A stretch of 64,000 nucleotides of DNA, taken from NCBI RefSeq assembly GCF_016464385.1, contig NZ_JADMLH010000002.1, positions 124,001 through 188,000 on the forward strand. Direction: 5' to 3'. The DNA comes from Nucisporomicrobium flavum. Lineage in GTDB: Bacteria > Actinomycetota > Actinomycetes > Mycobacteriales > Micromonosporaceae. Made by a program: the position numbers and the translations under genes. A model generated the notes under the pieces. That model did not search any database, was not told the DNA's origin, and was given only the letters and a program-made list of their open reading frames with translations. Shown here one piece after another: positions 9,293-17,228 of this stretch (position 1 is its first letter; every line of letters begins with the position of its first letter).

Positions 9293-10396
9293 ATGCCCAG
9301 AAAACGGCTTTTGGCGATCATGGCGACCGTGGGTGTCGCCGTCGCCGGCGCGGCCGCCGCGGTCATCCCCATGACGTCCTCCAACGCGGCCGAGGCCTGC
9401 GTCGCGGCGTACAGCAGCAGCGCCGTCTACACGGGCGGCATGAAGGCGTCGTACGGCAGCCACAACTGGACCGCGAAGTGGTGGACCCAGGGCGAGGCGC
9501 CGAGCACCGGCGGCTCCGGGGTGTGGCAGGACAACGGCTCGTGCGGCGGCGGCACCACGCCCCCGCCCAACACCGGCGGCAGCTGCAACTACCCCAACTG
9601 GGCCGCGGGCACGTTCTACCCGGCCGGTTCGATCGTGAAGTACACCAACGGCAACCACTACCGCGCCAAGTACGAGAACCCCGGCTACGACCCGGTCATC
9701 AGCACCTGGTTCTGGGAGCCGTACAGCTGCACCGGGGGTGGAGGCACGACGAACCCGCCGCCGCCGAGCACCGGATCGGGCTTCCCGGTCAGTGAGGCGC
9801 AGTTCAACCAGATGTTCCCGAACCGGATCCCGTTCTACTCGTACGCCGGCCTGCTCGACGCCGTGAAGAAGTTCCCGGCGTTCACCACGGCCGGCAGCGA
9901 CACGGTCCGCAAGCAGGAGGCCGCGGCGTTCCTGGCGAACGTCAACCACGAGTCCGGCGGGCTGGTCTACGTCGAGGAGATCAACCAGGCGAACTGGCCG
10001 CTGTACTGCGACCGCAACCAGCCGTACGGGTGCCCGGCCGGGCAGTCCGCGTACCACGGTCGCGGGCCGATCCAGCTGAGCTGGAACTTCAACTACAAGG
10101 CGGCCGGCGACGCGCTCGGCATCGACCTGCTGAACGACCCGGACCGGGTCAAGAACGAGGCGTCGGTGGCCTACCAGACCGCCGTCTGGTACTGGATGAC
10201 CCAGCGCGGCCCGGGTTCCATGACCCCGCACGACGCCATGGTGAACAGCCGTGGCTTCGGCGAGACGATCCGCAGCATCAACGGCTCGCTCGAGTGCAAC
10301 GGCGGTAACCCCGCGCAGGTGCAGAGCCGCGTGGACGCGTACAACCGTTTCACCGCGATCCTCGGCGTCAGCCCCGGCAGCAACCTCTACTGCTGA
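9293..10396 (+). CDS. Secreted GH19 chitinase with two chitin-binding modules
   Basis: Hydrolyses beta-1,4 N-acetylglucosamine links in chitin outside the cell. 367 residues: signal peptide (about 1-33, ending SNAAEA), a CBM5/12-type module (about 35-84; YTGGMKASYGSHNWTAKWW), a G/T/P-rich linker, a second and divergent binding module (about 97-147; WAAGTFYPAGSIVKY), another linker, then a GH19 catalytic domain (about 163-367). The catalytic acid is Glu220 in NHESGG, with the second glutamate in YVEEINQ; the family block GRGPIQLSWNFNY is intact. Arrangement and length fit streptomycete-type family 19 chitinases. No Shine-Dalgarno sequence is obvious before the ATG. A strong hairpin terminator follows the stop. 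Confidence 0.93.
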   Translation: MPRKRLLAIMATVGVAVAGAAAAVIPMTSSNAAEACVAAYSSSAVYTGGMKASYGSHNWTAKWWTQGEAPSTGGSGVWQDNGSCGGGTTPPPNTGGSCNYPNWAAGTFYPAGSIVKYTNGNHYRAKYENPGYDPVISTWFWEPYSCTGGGGTTNPPPPSTGSGFPVSEAQFNQMFPNRIPFYSYAGLLDAVKKFPAFTTAGSDTVRKQEAAAFLANVNHESGGLVYVEEINQANWPLYCDRNQPYGCPAGQSAYHGRGPIQLSWNFNYKAAGDALGIDLLNDPDRVKNEASVAYQTAVWYWMTQRGPGSMTPHDAMVNSRGFGETIRSINGSLECNGGNPAQVQSRVDAYNRFTAILGVSPGSNLYC

Positions 10397-10404
10397 GCTG
10401 CGCG

Positions 10405-10439
10405 AAGGGGGGTGCGGCCGTTGTGGCCGTACCCCCCTT
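10405..10439 (+). terminator. Strong hairpin terminator after the chitinase gene
   Basis: A 15-bp stem (AAGGGGGGT.CGGCC pairing with GGCCG.ACCCCCCTT, one mismatch) with a 5-nt GTTGT loop lies 9 bases past the chitinase stop. It is followed by TCTTCGTTGT. It can also serve the convergent small membrane-protein gene. Confidence 0.75.
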
Positions 10440-10453
10440 CTTCGTTGTGCCGG

Positions 10454-10753
10454 TCAGAGCGCGAGCTGCGGACGGGCCGGGATGCCCACCACGGCCGGCG
10501 CGGCGGTGCGCACCGGCATCGGCTGCTGCGGGACGGAGCTCGGCACCAGGATCGCCTCGACGGCCGGGGCGATGGACCGGCGGTCGCTGAGCTGCATCAG
10601 CCGGGCGGCGCGGGCCAGCGAGCCGGTCTCGCCGTCCCGGAAGCCCTCCCGGTAGCCCTTCTCGTAGCGTTCCCCACGGCCGAGAGCGCGGCCGATGGCG
10701 AAGCACGACGAACCGGCGAGGGCGAGCAGGAAAAGGAACGCGAAGGGTGTCAC
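10454..10753 (-). CDS. Small single-pass membrane protein, unknown function
   Basis: 99-residue protein if started at the GTG at 10753, which has GAAAGG a few bases upstream. An N-terminal membrane segment (TPFAFLFLLALAGSSCFAIG) is followed by a charged stretch (RGERYEKGYREGFRDGE) and a Pro/Ala/Val-rich tail. Nothing identifies a function. It stands alone between the chitinase terminator and pyrE, with pyrE divergent on the other strand. Confidence 0.6.
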   Translation of the reverse strand: MTPFAFLFLLALAGSSCFAIGRALGRGERYEKGYREGFRDGETGSLARAARLMQLSDRRSIAPAVEAILVPSSVPQQPMPVRTAAPAVVGIPARPQLAL

Positions 10754-10906
10754 GACAGGCCTTTCACAAGGGTCGAGGTTGTAACCCGCAAAGTAGACGA
10801 AACCAGACAAACCCTTACCCCCGCCCACAAGCAATTACGCGTACGGGTGAACGGGCCGGACACCCGCGCTGCCGGGCCGGACGGCGAGGTGGAAGGCTGT
10901 GTCCTC

Positions 10907-11431
10907 GTGACTGACTCTGACCTTGCGCGGCAGGTCCGCGACGTGAGCCGCCTGACCGGCGAGTTCGTCCTGCGCTCCGGCCGGACCGCCACCGAATACT
11001 TCGACAAGTACCAGTTCGAGGCCGACCCGGTGCTGCTCGACCAGCTCGCCGAGCAGATGGCCGTGCTCATCCCCGAGGGCACCGAGGTGCTCGCCGGCCT
11101 CGAGATGGGCGGCATCGCCGTGGTGACCGCGCTGGGCCGGCACGCCAAGCTGCCCTGCGCGTTCGTCCGCAAGCAGGCCAAGCAGTACGGCACCGCCCGG
11201 CTCTCCGAGGGTGCCGAGGTGGCGGGCCGGCGCGTGCTCGTCGTCGAGGACGTGGTCACCTCCGGCGGCCAGGTGGTCATCTCGACGAACGAGCTGCGCA
11301 AGCTCGGCGCGCACGTGGACCACGCGCTCTGCGTGATCGACCGCCAGGAGGGCGGCGCGGAGGCGCTGTCCGCGGAGGGCATCAAGCTGCGGGCGCTGCT
11401 GACCCGGGCGGACCTCGAGGCCGCCGCCTAG
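10907..11431 (+). CDS. pyrE: Orotate phosphoribosyltransferase
   Basis: Converts orotate plus PRPP to orotidine 5'-monophosphate in de novo pyrimidine synthesis; cytosolic, 174 residues, normal length. The GTG at 10907 is chosen because it opens into the conserved N-terminus (TDSDLARQVRDVSRLTGEFV) and has GGAAGG upstream. The PRPP-binding signature is RVLVVEDVVTSGGQVV; other family blocks are LRSGRTATEYFDKYQFE, VLAGLEMGGIAV and FVRKQAKQYGT. The TAG stop shares a CTAG palindrome with the stop of the opposing cutA gene, so the two genes overlap by 3 bases. Confidence 0.93.
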   Translation: MTDSDLARQVRDVSRLTGEFVLRSGRTATEYFDKYQFEADPVLLDQLAEQMAVLIPEGTEVLAGLEMGGIAVVTALGRHAKLPCAFVRKQAKQYGTARLSEGAEVAGRRVLVVEDVVTSGGQVVISTNELRKLGAHVDHALCVIDRQEGGAEALSAEGIKLRALLTRADLEAAA

Positions 11432-11757
11432 GACGGCTCCTTCGTCTCGGCGACCACCCACGCCAGGTAGGCCGGGTTGCCCCCGGCCACCGGCAGGGCG
11501 AGCACGCACGGCACGTCGTACGGATGCTCGGCGTCGGCCCGCGCAACGATCTCCGGGACCAGCGAGGCGCGGGTGTGCAGGGCGACCCGCGCCTCGGGGT
11601 CGTCGTGCACGGCCCCCTCCCACCGGTAGACCGACCGGATCGCGGCGATCTGATGCCCGCAGGCGGCCAGCCGCTCCTCCACCAGCCGCCGGGTGAACCC
11701 GGCCAGCCACTCCGCATCGGCCGCGGTGACCACGACCTCGACCACGTCCTCGCTCAC
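11428..11757 (-). CDS. cutA: CutA family divalent-cation tolerance protein
   Basis: Small trimeric CutA-fold protein of 109 residues; the family is linked to divalent-cation tolerance, but its biochemical role is not settled. Recognisable blocks are EERLAACGHQIAAIRSVYRW and the conserved tail AEHPYDVPCVLALPVAGGNPAYLAWV. The GTG at 11757 is preceded by GAGGAGG with 7-nt spacing, a very good ribosome-binding site. That leader lies between this gene and the divergent cold-shock-domain gene. The stop codon overlaps the pyrE stop inside a shared CTAG. Confidence 0.88.
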   Translation of the reverse strand: MSEDVVEVVVTAADAEWLAGFTRRLVEERLAACGHQIAAIRSVYRWEGAVHDDPEARVALHTRASLVPEIVARADAEHPYDVPCVLALPVAGGNPAYLAWVVAETKEPS

Positions 11758-11774
11758 AACCCGGCCTCCTCGCC

Positions 11775-11780
11775 TACATT
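11775..11780 (+). promoter_or_regulatory. Putative -10 element for leaderless cold-shock-domain gene
   Basis: TACATT ends 7 nt before the ATG at 11788, with no Shine-Dalgarno sequence, the layout of a leaderless start. Confidence 0.45.
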
Positions 11781-11787
11781 CGACACC

Positions 11788-12108
11788 ATGGCGGTGACGG
11801 GGACGATCCGGGAGTGGCACGACGACGAGGGCTGGGGTGTCATCGACTCCTCCGATACCCCGGGCGGCTGCTGGGCGCATTTCAGTGCGGCGGCCGTCGA
11901 GGGCTACGCCGCGTTCCGCCCGGGAGAGGCGGTGTGGCTCGAGGGGGAGACGCCGGGCCAGGACGGCTACGCGTGGCGGGCGGCGAGATTCTGGCCGCGG
12001 GACGCGGAACCGGTGGATCGCCGGTCGCGGCCGGATGAGGGTGCGGCCTACCGCAGCACTCTGACGCTGACCTTCGACGACGACGCTGACTTTCGACGAC
12101 GACGCTGA
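11788..12108 (+). CDS. Cold-shock-domain-like nucleic-acid-binding protein with altered C-terminus
   Basis: 106 residues. Residues 1-72 resemble a cold-shock (OB-fold) domain: GTIREWHDDEGWGVIDSSDTPGGCWAHFSA corresponds to the family's G-T-V-K-W-F-x-x-E-K-G-[FW]-G-F-I block, with a histidine-phenylalanine pair at the second RNA-binding position. The likely role is RNA or single-stranded DNA binding; the normal aromatic cluster is only partly kept. The last codons are formed by a 19-bp tandem triplication (12063-12119), which shifts the reading frame. The protein now ends in DDDADFRRRR, whereas a single copy of the unit would end in FDDEDRPG. Confidence 0.75.
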   Translation: MAVTGTIREWHDDEGWGVIDSSDTPGGCWAHFSAAAVEGYAAFRPGEAVWLEGETPGQDGYAWRAARFWPRDAEPVDRRSRPDEGAAYRSTLTLTFDDDADFRRRR

Positions 12109-12119
12109 CTTTCGACGAC
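12063..12119 (+). repeat. Three tandem copies of a 19-bp unit at the end of the cold-shock-domain gene
   Basis: The unit GACGCTGAC[C/T]TTCGACGAC is present three times head-to-tail; copies 2 and 3 are identical and copy 1 differs by one base. Because 19 is not a multiple of 3, each copy shifts the frame, and the gene's stop falls inside copy 3. Confidence 0.9.
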
Positions 12120-12152
12120 GAGGATCGCCCCGGGTGATCCCGGAAAAGCACT

Positions 12153-12182
12153 AGGGCCACTTCCCTGGTGGAAAGTGGCCCT
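12153..12182. terminator. Bidirectional hairpin terminator between cold-shock-domain gene and tRNA-Pro
   Basis: A perfect 10-bp stem (AGGGCCACTT with AAGTGGCCCT) and a 10-nt loop lie between two convergent transcripts. There is no strong T-tract, as is common in actinobacteria. Confidence 0.7.
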
Positions 12183-12190
12183 GACCTCTG

Positions 12191-12264
<74 letters not shown>

Positions 12265-12366
12265 AGGCGTGCTGAGCAATAGTATCCGACCGTCCCGCGC
12301 ACGCGAAATCGGTATCCCCGTACCCGTAAAAGCGCAGGTCAGGGGCGGTGAAGAAGGGTGGATCCG

Positions 12367-13053
12367 ATGAAGTTCCTGCTCACATCGTCCGGCATCTGCA
12401 ACCCGAGCATCTCCGACGCGCTCGCCGATCTGCTGGGCAAGCCGATCGCCGAGTCCACGGCCCTGTTCGTCCCCACCGGTGTCCATCCCTTCCCCGGCGG
12501 GGCTGCGAGGGCGTGGAAGGCGGTTCAGGGCCAGGCTGCGATCCCGCTGTCCCAGCTCGGGTGGAAATCCGTGGGGCTGTTGGAACTCACCGCGCTCCCG
12601 ACCATCCGGGAGGAGAACTGGGTCCCGGCGGTCCGGGAGGCCGACGCCCTTCTCGTCTGGGGCGGCGATGTGCTGTACCTGACCTACTGGATGCGCCGGT
12701 CGGGCCTCGCCGAGCTCCTGCCGTCGCTGACCGACACGGTCTACGTCGGGGTCAGCGCCGGGAGCATCGCGGTCACCCCGTACAACTGCGACGCCGAATT
12801 CGACCTTCCCTTCGTCCCGGACGGCAGCGACATGGCGGAGGGCGCCGACCGGGCTCTGGGGCTGGTGGACTTCACGCTGTACCCCCACCTCAATCATCCG
12901 GACATGGCGGACACCGAGCTGTCCGCCATCCGGAAGTGGGCATCCGGCATCCCGGTCCCGACCTACGCCATCGACGACAACACCGCCATCAAGGTGGTCG
13001 ATGGCGGTGTCGAGATCGTCTCCGAAGGAGAGTGGGAACTGATCGACCCCTGA
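12367..13053 (+). CDS. Peptidase E (S51)-like / class I glutamine amidotransferase-fold hydrolase
   Basis: 228-residue cytosolic protein with the peptidase E fold. The nucleophile serine sits in GVSAGSIAV, the glycine-rich strand before it is [14 protein letters not shown], and a conserved histidine region is YPHLNHPD. S51 enzymes cleave N-terminal aspartyl dipeptides; several members of this Lmo0363-like branch are uncharacterised, so the substrate is uncertain. The ATG at 12367 has AGAAGGG about 10 nt upstream; a GTG three codons earlier is possible but too close to that site. It is transcribed alone, convergent with the metallophosphoesterase gene. Confidence 0.75.
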   Translation: MKFLLTSSGICNPSISDALADLLGKPIAESTALFVPTGVHPFPGGAARAWKAVQGQAAIPLSQLGWKSVGLLELTALPTIREENWVPAVREADALLVWGGDVLYLTYWMRRSGLAELLPSLTDTVYVGVSAGSIAVTPYNCDAEFDLPFVPDGSDMAEGADRALGLVDFTLYPHLNHPDMADTELSAIRKWASGIPVPTYAIDDNTAIKVVDGGVEIVSEGEWELIDP

Positions 13054-13072
13054 CGGGGCCGGCTGGGGATGG

Positions 13073-13966
13073 TCAGCGGGGGATCAGCGTGAGGATCGTC
13101 GCCTCCGGGCGGCAGGCGAATCGGATGGGCGCCGTCGGGTGGGTGCCCAGTCCCGCGGAGACGTGCAGCCACGCCTCCGAGCCCGGCCACCGGTGCAGCC
13201 CCTTCGCCATGGCGTGGGGCAGGTCGCAGTTGGTGGTCAGGGCGCCGTAGCCCGGTACGCAGACCTGGCCGCCGTGGGTGTGTCCGGCGAGCAGCAGCGC
13301 GAAGCCGTCGGCCGCCATCGCGTCCAGGACCCGGGACGCCGGGGTGTGCGTGACGCCGAGGTGCAGGTCGGCGTCCGGGGAGACGACGCCCGCCACCGAC
13401 GGGTAGTCGTCGCGGTCGACGTGCGGGTCGTCCACGCCCACGAGTTCCACCGAGCGGCCGCCGGCCTTGAGCACCGTACGGGCGTTGTTGAGGTCAGCCC
13501 AGCCGGCGCCGGTGAACGCCGAACGCAGGTCCTCGAACGGCAGCTCGGCGCCCTGGACGTACTCGCGTTCCGGCAGCAGGTACTGCAGCGGGTTCTTCCA
13601 GACCGGGCCGCGGTAGTCGTTGGAGCCGAACACGAAGGCGCCGGGCAGATCCAGCAGCGGCCGGAGCGCCCGCAGCACACCCGGTACGGCGTCCGGCGAG
13701 GCCATGTTGTCGCCGGTGACCACGACGACGTCCGGGTCCGTGCCGGCCAGCGCCGCGACCCACGCCTGCTTGCGGTGCTGGCCGGGCATCATGTGCAGGT
13801 CCGACAGGTGCAGGATGCGGAACGGCTCGGCGTCGGGCTCCAGCACCGGGACGGTGAAGCGGCGCAGCGTGAACAGGTTGCGTTCGATCAGGGAGGCGTA
13901 CGCGAACGTGGCGCCGCCGGCGGCGGTCACCGAGGCGGCCAGGGCGATAAAGGGACGCTTGCGCAT
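13073..13966 (-). CDS. Membrane-anchored metallophosphoesterase (Rv3683-like)
   Basis: Calcineurin-like metallophosphoesterase, 297 residues. The N-terminus (MRKRPFIALAASVTAAGGATFAYA) is a membrane anchor or uncleaved signal. Metal-binding motifs run in order: ILHLSDLHMMP, VVVTGDNM, GSNDYRGP, LGVTHTP and LLLAGHTHGGQV. The catalytic domain is therefore complete and probably extracytoplasmic; the natural substrate is unknown. It lies beside the bifunctional PBP gene, as the homologous gene does in M. tuberculosis (Rv3683 next to ponA2, from memory). The ATG at 13966 has TACCCT ending 7 nt upstream, so the mRNA is probably leaderless. That hexamer overlaps the -10 of the divergent gene at 13992. 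Confidence 0.85.
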   Translation of the reverse strand: MRKRPFIALAASVTAAGGATFAYASLIERNLFTLRRFTVPVLEPDAEPFRILHLSDLHMMPGQHRKQAWVAALAGTDPDVVVVTGDNMASPDAVPGVLRALRPLLDLPGAFVFGSNDYRGPVWKNPLQYLLPEREYVQGAELPFEDLRSAFTGAGWADLNNARTVLKAGGRSVELVGVDDPHVDRDDYPSVAGVVSPDADLHLGVTHTPASRVLDAMAADGFALLLAGHTHGGQVCVPGYGALTTNCDLPHAMAKGLHRWPGSEAWLHVSAGLGTHPTAPIRFACRPEATILTLIPR

Positions 13967-13973
13967 GAGGGCA

Positions 13974-13983
13974 AGGGTAGTTT
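13974..13983. promoter_or_regulatory. Overlapping divergent -10 hexamers
   Basis: On the minus strand TACCCT (13979-13974) ends 7 nt before the ATG at 13966. On the plus strand TAGTTT (13978-13983) ends 8 nt before the ATG at 13992. The hexamers share two bases, and only 25 bases separate the start codons. RNA polymerase could hardly occupy both promoters at once. Confidence 0.55.
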
Positions 13984-13991
13984 GACCGTCC

Positions 13992-14444
13992 ATGGGAACG
14001 CTGAAGGACCGCCTGAACGACGACCTGCACTCCGCCATGAAGGGCCGCGACGAGCTGACCACGTCGACGCTGCGCATGGCGCTCTCCGCCGTCCGCACCG
14101 CCGAGGTCTCCGGCGACGCCGCGCGCGAGCTCTCGGACGACGAGGTGCTCGCCGTGCTGACCAAGGAGGCGAAGAAGCGGCGCGAGGCCGCGACCGCCTT
14201 CCGGGACGCCGGCCGCGCGGACCAGGCCGGTAAGGAGACCGCCGAGGGCGAGATCCTCGACCGCTACCTGCCGGCCCAGCTGAGCGATGAGGAGATCGCC
14301 GAGCTGGTCGCGGGGGCGCTGCGGGACGGCGGCTTCACCGGGAAGGCCCAGATGGGCCCGGCCATGCGGGCGGCTCAGGCCGCGGTGGCGGGGCGCGCCG
14401 AGGGAGGCCGCGTGGCGGCGGAGGTACGCCGGCAGCTCGGCTGA
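13992..14444 (+). CDS. YqeY/GatB-domain protein
   Basis: 150-residue cytosolic protein of the YqeY family, which shares its helical domain with the tRNA-binding tail of the amidotransferase subunit GatB. Visible family features are LKDRLNDDLHSAMKGRD at the start, the central KKRREAATAFRDAGRADQ with ILDRYLPAQLSDEEI, and the tail GPAMRAAQAAVAGRAEGGRV. The exact role is not established in bacteria. The mRNA is probably leaderless, with TAGTTT ending 8 nt before the ATG. It is divergent from the metallophosphoesterase gene and convergent with the PBP gene, a terminator lying between. Confidence 0.88.
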   Translation: MGTLKDRLNDDLHSAMKGRDELTTSTLRMALSAVRTAEVSGDAARELSDDEVLAVLTKEAKKRREAATAFRDAGRADQAGKETAEGEILDRYLPAQLSDEEIAELVAGALRDGGFTGKAQMGPAMRAAQAAVAGRAEGGRVAAEVRRQLG

Positions 14445-14464
14445 CACGCGTACGGGATGAAAAG

Positions 14465-14496
14465 CGGGCGGGCCACCTCAGGGTGACCCGCCCGTC
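14465..14496. terminator. Bidirectional hairpin terminator between YqeY-type and PBP genes
   Basis: GCGGGCGGG..CACC pairs with GGTGA.CCCGCCCGT around a short TCAG-type loop, an imperfect GC-rich stem between two convergent stops. Confidence 0.6.
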
Positions 14497-14502
14497 CTCG
14501 CT

Positions 14503-16923
14503 CTAGCGCCGCCCGGGTCTCGGCGGGAAGGCCGGGCCGCGGGTGTCGGGCTTGTCCGGTTTCTTGTCCTCTTTGCCCTTGCTGACGAGGATGCTGACGA
14601 AGCCACCCTTGATGGTCCGGCCGTCGGGGCTGGTGCCGGCCGCGGTGCCCTTGGGGCAGTTCGACTCGACCTCCTGCCCGACGGAGGCGCTGAAGCCGGC
14701 GCTGCGCAGCCGGGCCTTGGCGCCGTCCACGGTCGCGCAGGTCACGTCGGGGATCGACCGCTGGTCGCCGATCGAGATCTTCCGATCGCCCGGCTTCTTG
14801 AACTGGACCTTCGGTTTGCCCTTCATGTAGTCGCGCATCGTGTCCCACACCGCGGGGTTGACGATCCCGTGTGACATGCGGTCCGAGTGGTCGGCGTAGT
14901 CCGGGTTGACCAGGTAGCCCGCCACGGTCAGCGAGTTGCTGCTGATGATCAGCGCGGCGGTCTTGTCGTGGTCGGTGGTGCCGGTCTTGCCGTAGATCGG
15001 GTGCCGGATGATGCCGTGCGCCTGCGGCGCCGTCCGGCCCTTGCAGCTGCCGAGCTGGGCGCTGTCGCCGACCGGGCAGCGGGCCGCATCGATCGCCGCG
15101 CGCGCCACGTCCGGTGAGGTGGCGCGGGTGCAGTGCGGCTTGCCGACGTCGATCTTCTCGCCGTCCTGCGCGGTGATCTGCTCGACCGGGGTCGGCGTGC
15201 AGTACATGCCGTCCCCGGCCAGCGTGGCGTACGCGTTGGCCATGTCCAGCGGGGTGGAGGAGGAGACGCCGAGGGTGAAGGCGCCCCACTGGTGCGCGGA
15301 CTGCTCCGTGGCGGCGAAGTCGGCGTCGTTCTTGGCGCGGAACTGCACCCCGAAGCGTTTCGCCACGTCGACGACCTTCTCCGCGCCGACCCGTTCCTGC
15401 AGCGGTACGAAGTACGTGTTGACCGACGCGCCGAAGCCGGTCCACATGTTGAAGACGCCGGCCTCGTTCTTCGCCGCGTTCGACGGGCAGTAGTACTTGC
15501 CGTTACACGTCGAGGGGCCGGGCGCGATGATGTACTTCGACACGTACCGGGGCGGGGCGTTGATCGGGTAGGCGAGCGGGTAGCCGTTCTCCAGGGCCGC
15601 CACCACCGTGAAGATCTTGAACACCGAGCCGGCCTGGTAGCCGGTGATGTCCCCGCCGCCGCTGAGCAGCGGGTTCGTGGTGTTCGGGTACGTGCCGCGG
15701 ATCTTCTTGCGCGCCTTACGCGGGTCCGAGGAGATCTTGTTCTGCGGGTGGTCCTGGTCGTCCAGCTTGAAGCGGCGGTTGGCGGCGAGCGCGCGGACCT
15801 TGCCCGTACCGGGCTGGACGCCGGCCAGGAGAAGCGCGTTCTTGTTCTTCTCCTTGATGTGGTCCCCGATGTTCTCCCGCGCCGCGTTCTGCGCGGTGAT
15901 GTCCATCGAGGTCTGGATGCGGTAGCCGCCGCTCTTGAGCCGCCGCTCGCGGTCGTACGTGGTGGCGCCGAACTCGTTGCGGCTCAGCCACCAGCGGTAG
16001 AAGTAGTCGCAGAAGAAGCCCCAGTGGTTCTTCGCCACCGAGACGCAGCCGTTGCCGCTCCGCTTGACCGTCTTGCTGATCTTGGTGTTGGTCGCCTTCT
16101 TGGCCTCGTCCGGAGTGATGAAGCCGAGCTCGAGCATGTCGTTGACCACGTAGTTGCGCCGCGCCAGCGCCTGCGGGTAGCCGCTGGCCGTGGTCGGGTT
16201 GAACGCGGTGGGGGCCTTCACCATGCTGGCGAGCAGGGCGGCCTCGGCGACGCTGAGGTCCTTCGGCTTCTTCTGGAAGTACACCTGGCTGGCGGCGTAG
16301 ACGCCGTACGCGCCGTTGCCGAAGGGTGCCGCGTTGAGGTAGCGCTCGAGAATCTGCTCCTTGGTGAGCTCCTTCTCGACCTGCATCGCGTACTTCATCT
16401 CGGTGACTTTGCGCTTGGGGCTGTCCTTGGTGGCGTCGACGACTTCCTGCGGGTTCGTCGCCGAATAGGCCAGGGACATGCGCACGTACTGCATCGTGAG
16501 GGTCGAGGCACCCTGCGTGGACGACTTGCCGCTGTTGTTGTTCACGAATGCGCGGGCGACGCCTTTGAGGTCGACGCCGTTGTGCTTGTAGAACTCGTGG
16601 TCCTCGGCGGCGATGATCGCGTGCTGCATGTTGACCGAGATGGCCTTCAACGGCGCGTCACTGCGGAACTCGTCGTAGAAGAGCGAGATCTGCGTTTTGT
16701 TGTCGGACGCGAAGATCCGGCTGATCTGGGGCGCGCTGGCCTGCTTGAGTTCGCTGGGCAGGCTCGCGAAGGTCTCCCCGCCGGCCTTGGCGGCCAGGCC
16801 GGACATCGCGACGGCGGGAAATGCGGCGGCGGCCACGACGACGCCGGCCAGTAGGCCGCAGATCAGCAGCGAGGTCGCATTGGCGAAGATGTTGTGATCG
16901 CGTCTGCGCATCCAGGAGCTCAC
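14503..16923 (-). CDS. Bifunctional class A penicillin-binding protein with PASTA domain (PonA2-like)
   Basis: Polymerises and cross-links peptidoglycan at the outer face of the membrane; 806 residues. Order: short cytoplasmic tail, membrane anchor (about 13-40), GT51 glycosyltransferase (about 60-260; catalytic Glu in IIAAEDHEFYKHNGVD, then STQGASTLTMQYV and EKELTKEQILERYLN), a linker, transpeptidase (SxxK as GSVFK near 431, SxN as SVN near 499, KTGT near 643), and one C-terminal PASTA domain (IPDVTCATVDGAKARLRSAG) before a Lys/Pro-rich tail. The GTG start at 16923 has TACCCT ending 6 nt upstream, suggesting leaderless transcription. It is divergent from wblA, as ponA2 is from whiB4 in M. 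tuberculosis. A role in stress-resistant wall synthesis is inferred from that homology. Confidence 0.93.
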   Translation of the reverse strand: MSSWMRRRDHNIFANATSLLICGLLAGVVVAAAAFPAVAMSGLAAKAGGETFASLPSELKQASAPQISRIFASDNKTQISLFYDEFRSDAPLKAISVNMQHAIIAAEDHEFYKHNGVDLKGVARAFVNNNSGKSSTQGASTLTMQYVRMSLAYSATNPQEVVDATKDSPKRKVTEMKYAMQVEKELTKEQILERYLNAAPFGNGAYGVYAASQVYFQKKPKDLSVAEAALLASMVKAPTAFNPTTASGYPQALARRNYVVNDMLELGFITPDEAKKATNTKISKTVKRSGNGCVSVAKNHWGFFCDYFYRWWLSRNEFGATTYDRERRLKSGGYRIQTSMDITAQNAARENIGDHIKEKNKNALLLAGVQPGTGKVRALAANRRFKLDDQDHPQNKISSDPRKARKKIRGTYPNTTNPLLSGGGDITGYQAGSVFKIFTVVAALENGYPLAYPINAPPRYVSKYIIAPGPSTCNGKYYCPSNAAKNEAGVFNMWTGFGASVNTYFVPLQERVGAEKVVDVAKRFGVQFRAKNDADFAATEQSAHQWGAFTLGVSSSTPLDMANAYATLAGDGMYCTPTPVEQITAQDGEKIDVGKPHCTRATSPDVARAAIDAARCPVGDSAQLGSCKGRTAPQAHGIIRHPIYGKTGTTDHDKTAALIISSNSLTVAGYLVNPDYADHSDRMSHGIVNPAVWDTMRDYMKGKPKVQFKKPGDRKISIGDQRSIPDVTCATVDGAKARLRSAGFSASVGQEVESNCPKGTAAGTSPDGRTIKGGFVSILVSKGKEDKKPDKPDTRGPAFPPRPGRR

Positions 16924-17228
16924 GTGAGCAGGGTACGCGAAAGTAGCGCCCGGCCAAGTGTCGAGATGGCCACGGTTCGCCCAGAATCATCCTGCCCTTA
17001 CGGTCGGCAGAGCGCGGCGCTTTCTTCGAATTTCGCGCAACTTTTTGCCTGTCCGGTCTGGGCGTGATGGCCGTAACTCCCGAGAGATACGTATTTGAGG
17101 GACAACGTTGCGTAATCGCCCGACTACGGAGCATGATGGTCCGGCGAGACATCGCACGACGTCTGCACGGCTTGGGGGACATGAGCCCGCAGACGTCAGG
17201 GGGTTATGGCAAGGGGGGACGTATACAG
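16924..17228. other. Divergent PBP/wblA intergenic region (305 bp)
   Basis: No gene is seen here. The region is less GC-rich than its surroundings (for example around 17020-17060). It holds the PBP -10 (TACCCT, minus strand, 16935-16930), a 42-nt inverted repeat in the wblA leader, and the wblA ribosome-binding site AAGGGGGGA (17211-17219). An in-frame extension of wblA back to 17064 exists but does not resemble WhiB-family N-termini. Confidence 0.6.
17158..17197 (+). promoter_or_regulatory. Large stem-loop in the wblA leader
   Basis: GACGTCTGC (17158-17166) pairs perfectly with GCAGACGTC (17189-17197). Inside it GGCT (17169-17172) pairs with AGCC (17184-17187), giving up to 13 bp of stem with an 11-nt loop. 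It ends 31 nt before the wblA ATG. It could be an RNA attenuator/stability element or an operator palindrome. Confidence 0.55.

Noticed and set aside
17064..17228. N-terminal extension of the WhiB-family gene
   Set aside because: The extra 55 residues do not resemble WblA/WhiB4 starts, and both a ribosome-binding site and a leader hairpin lie within it.
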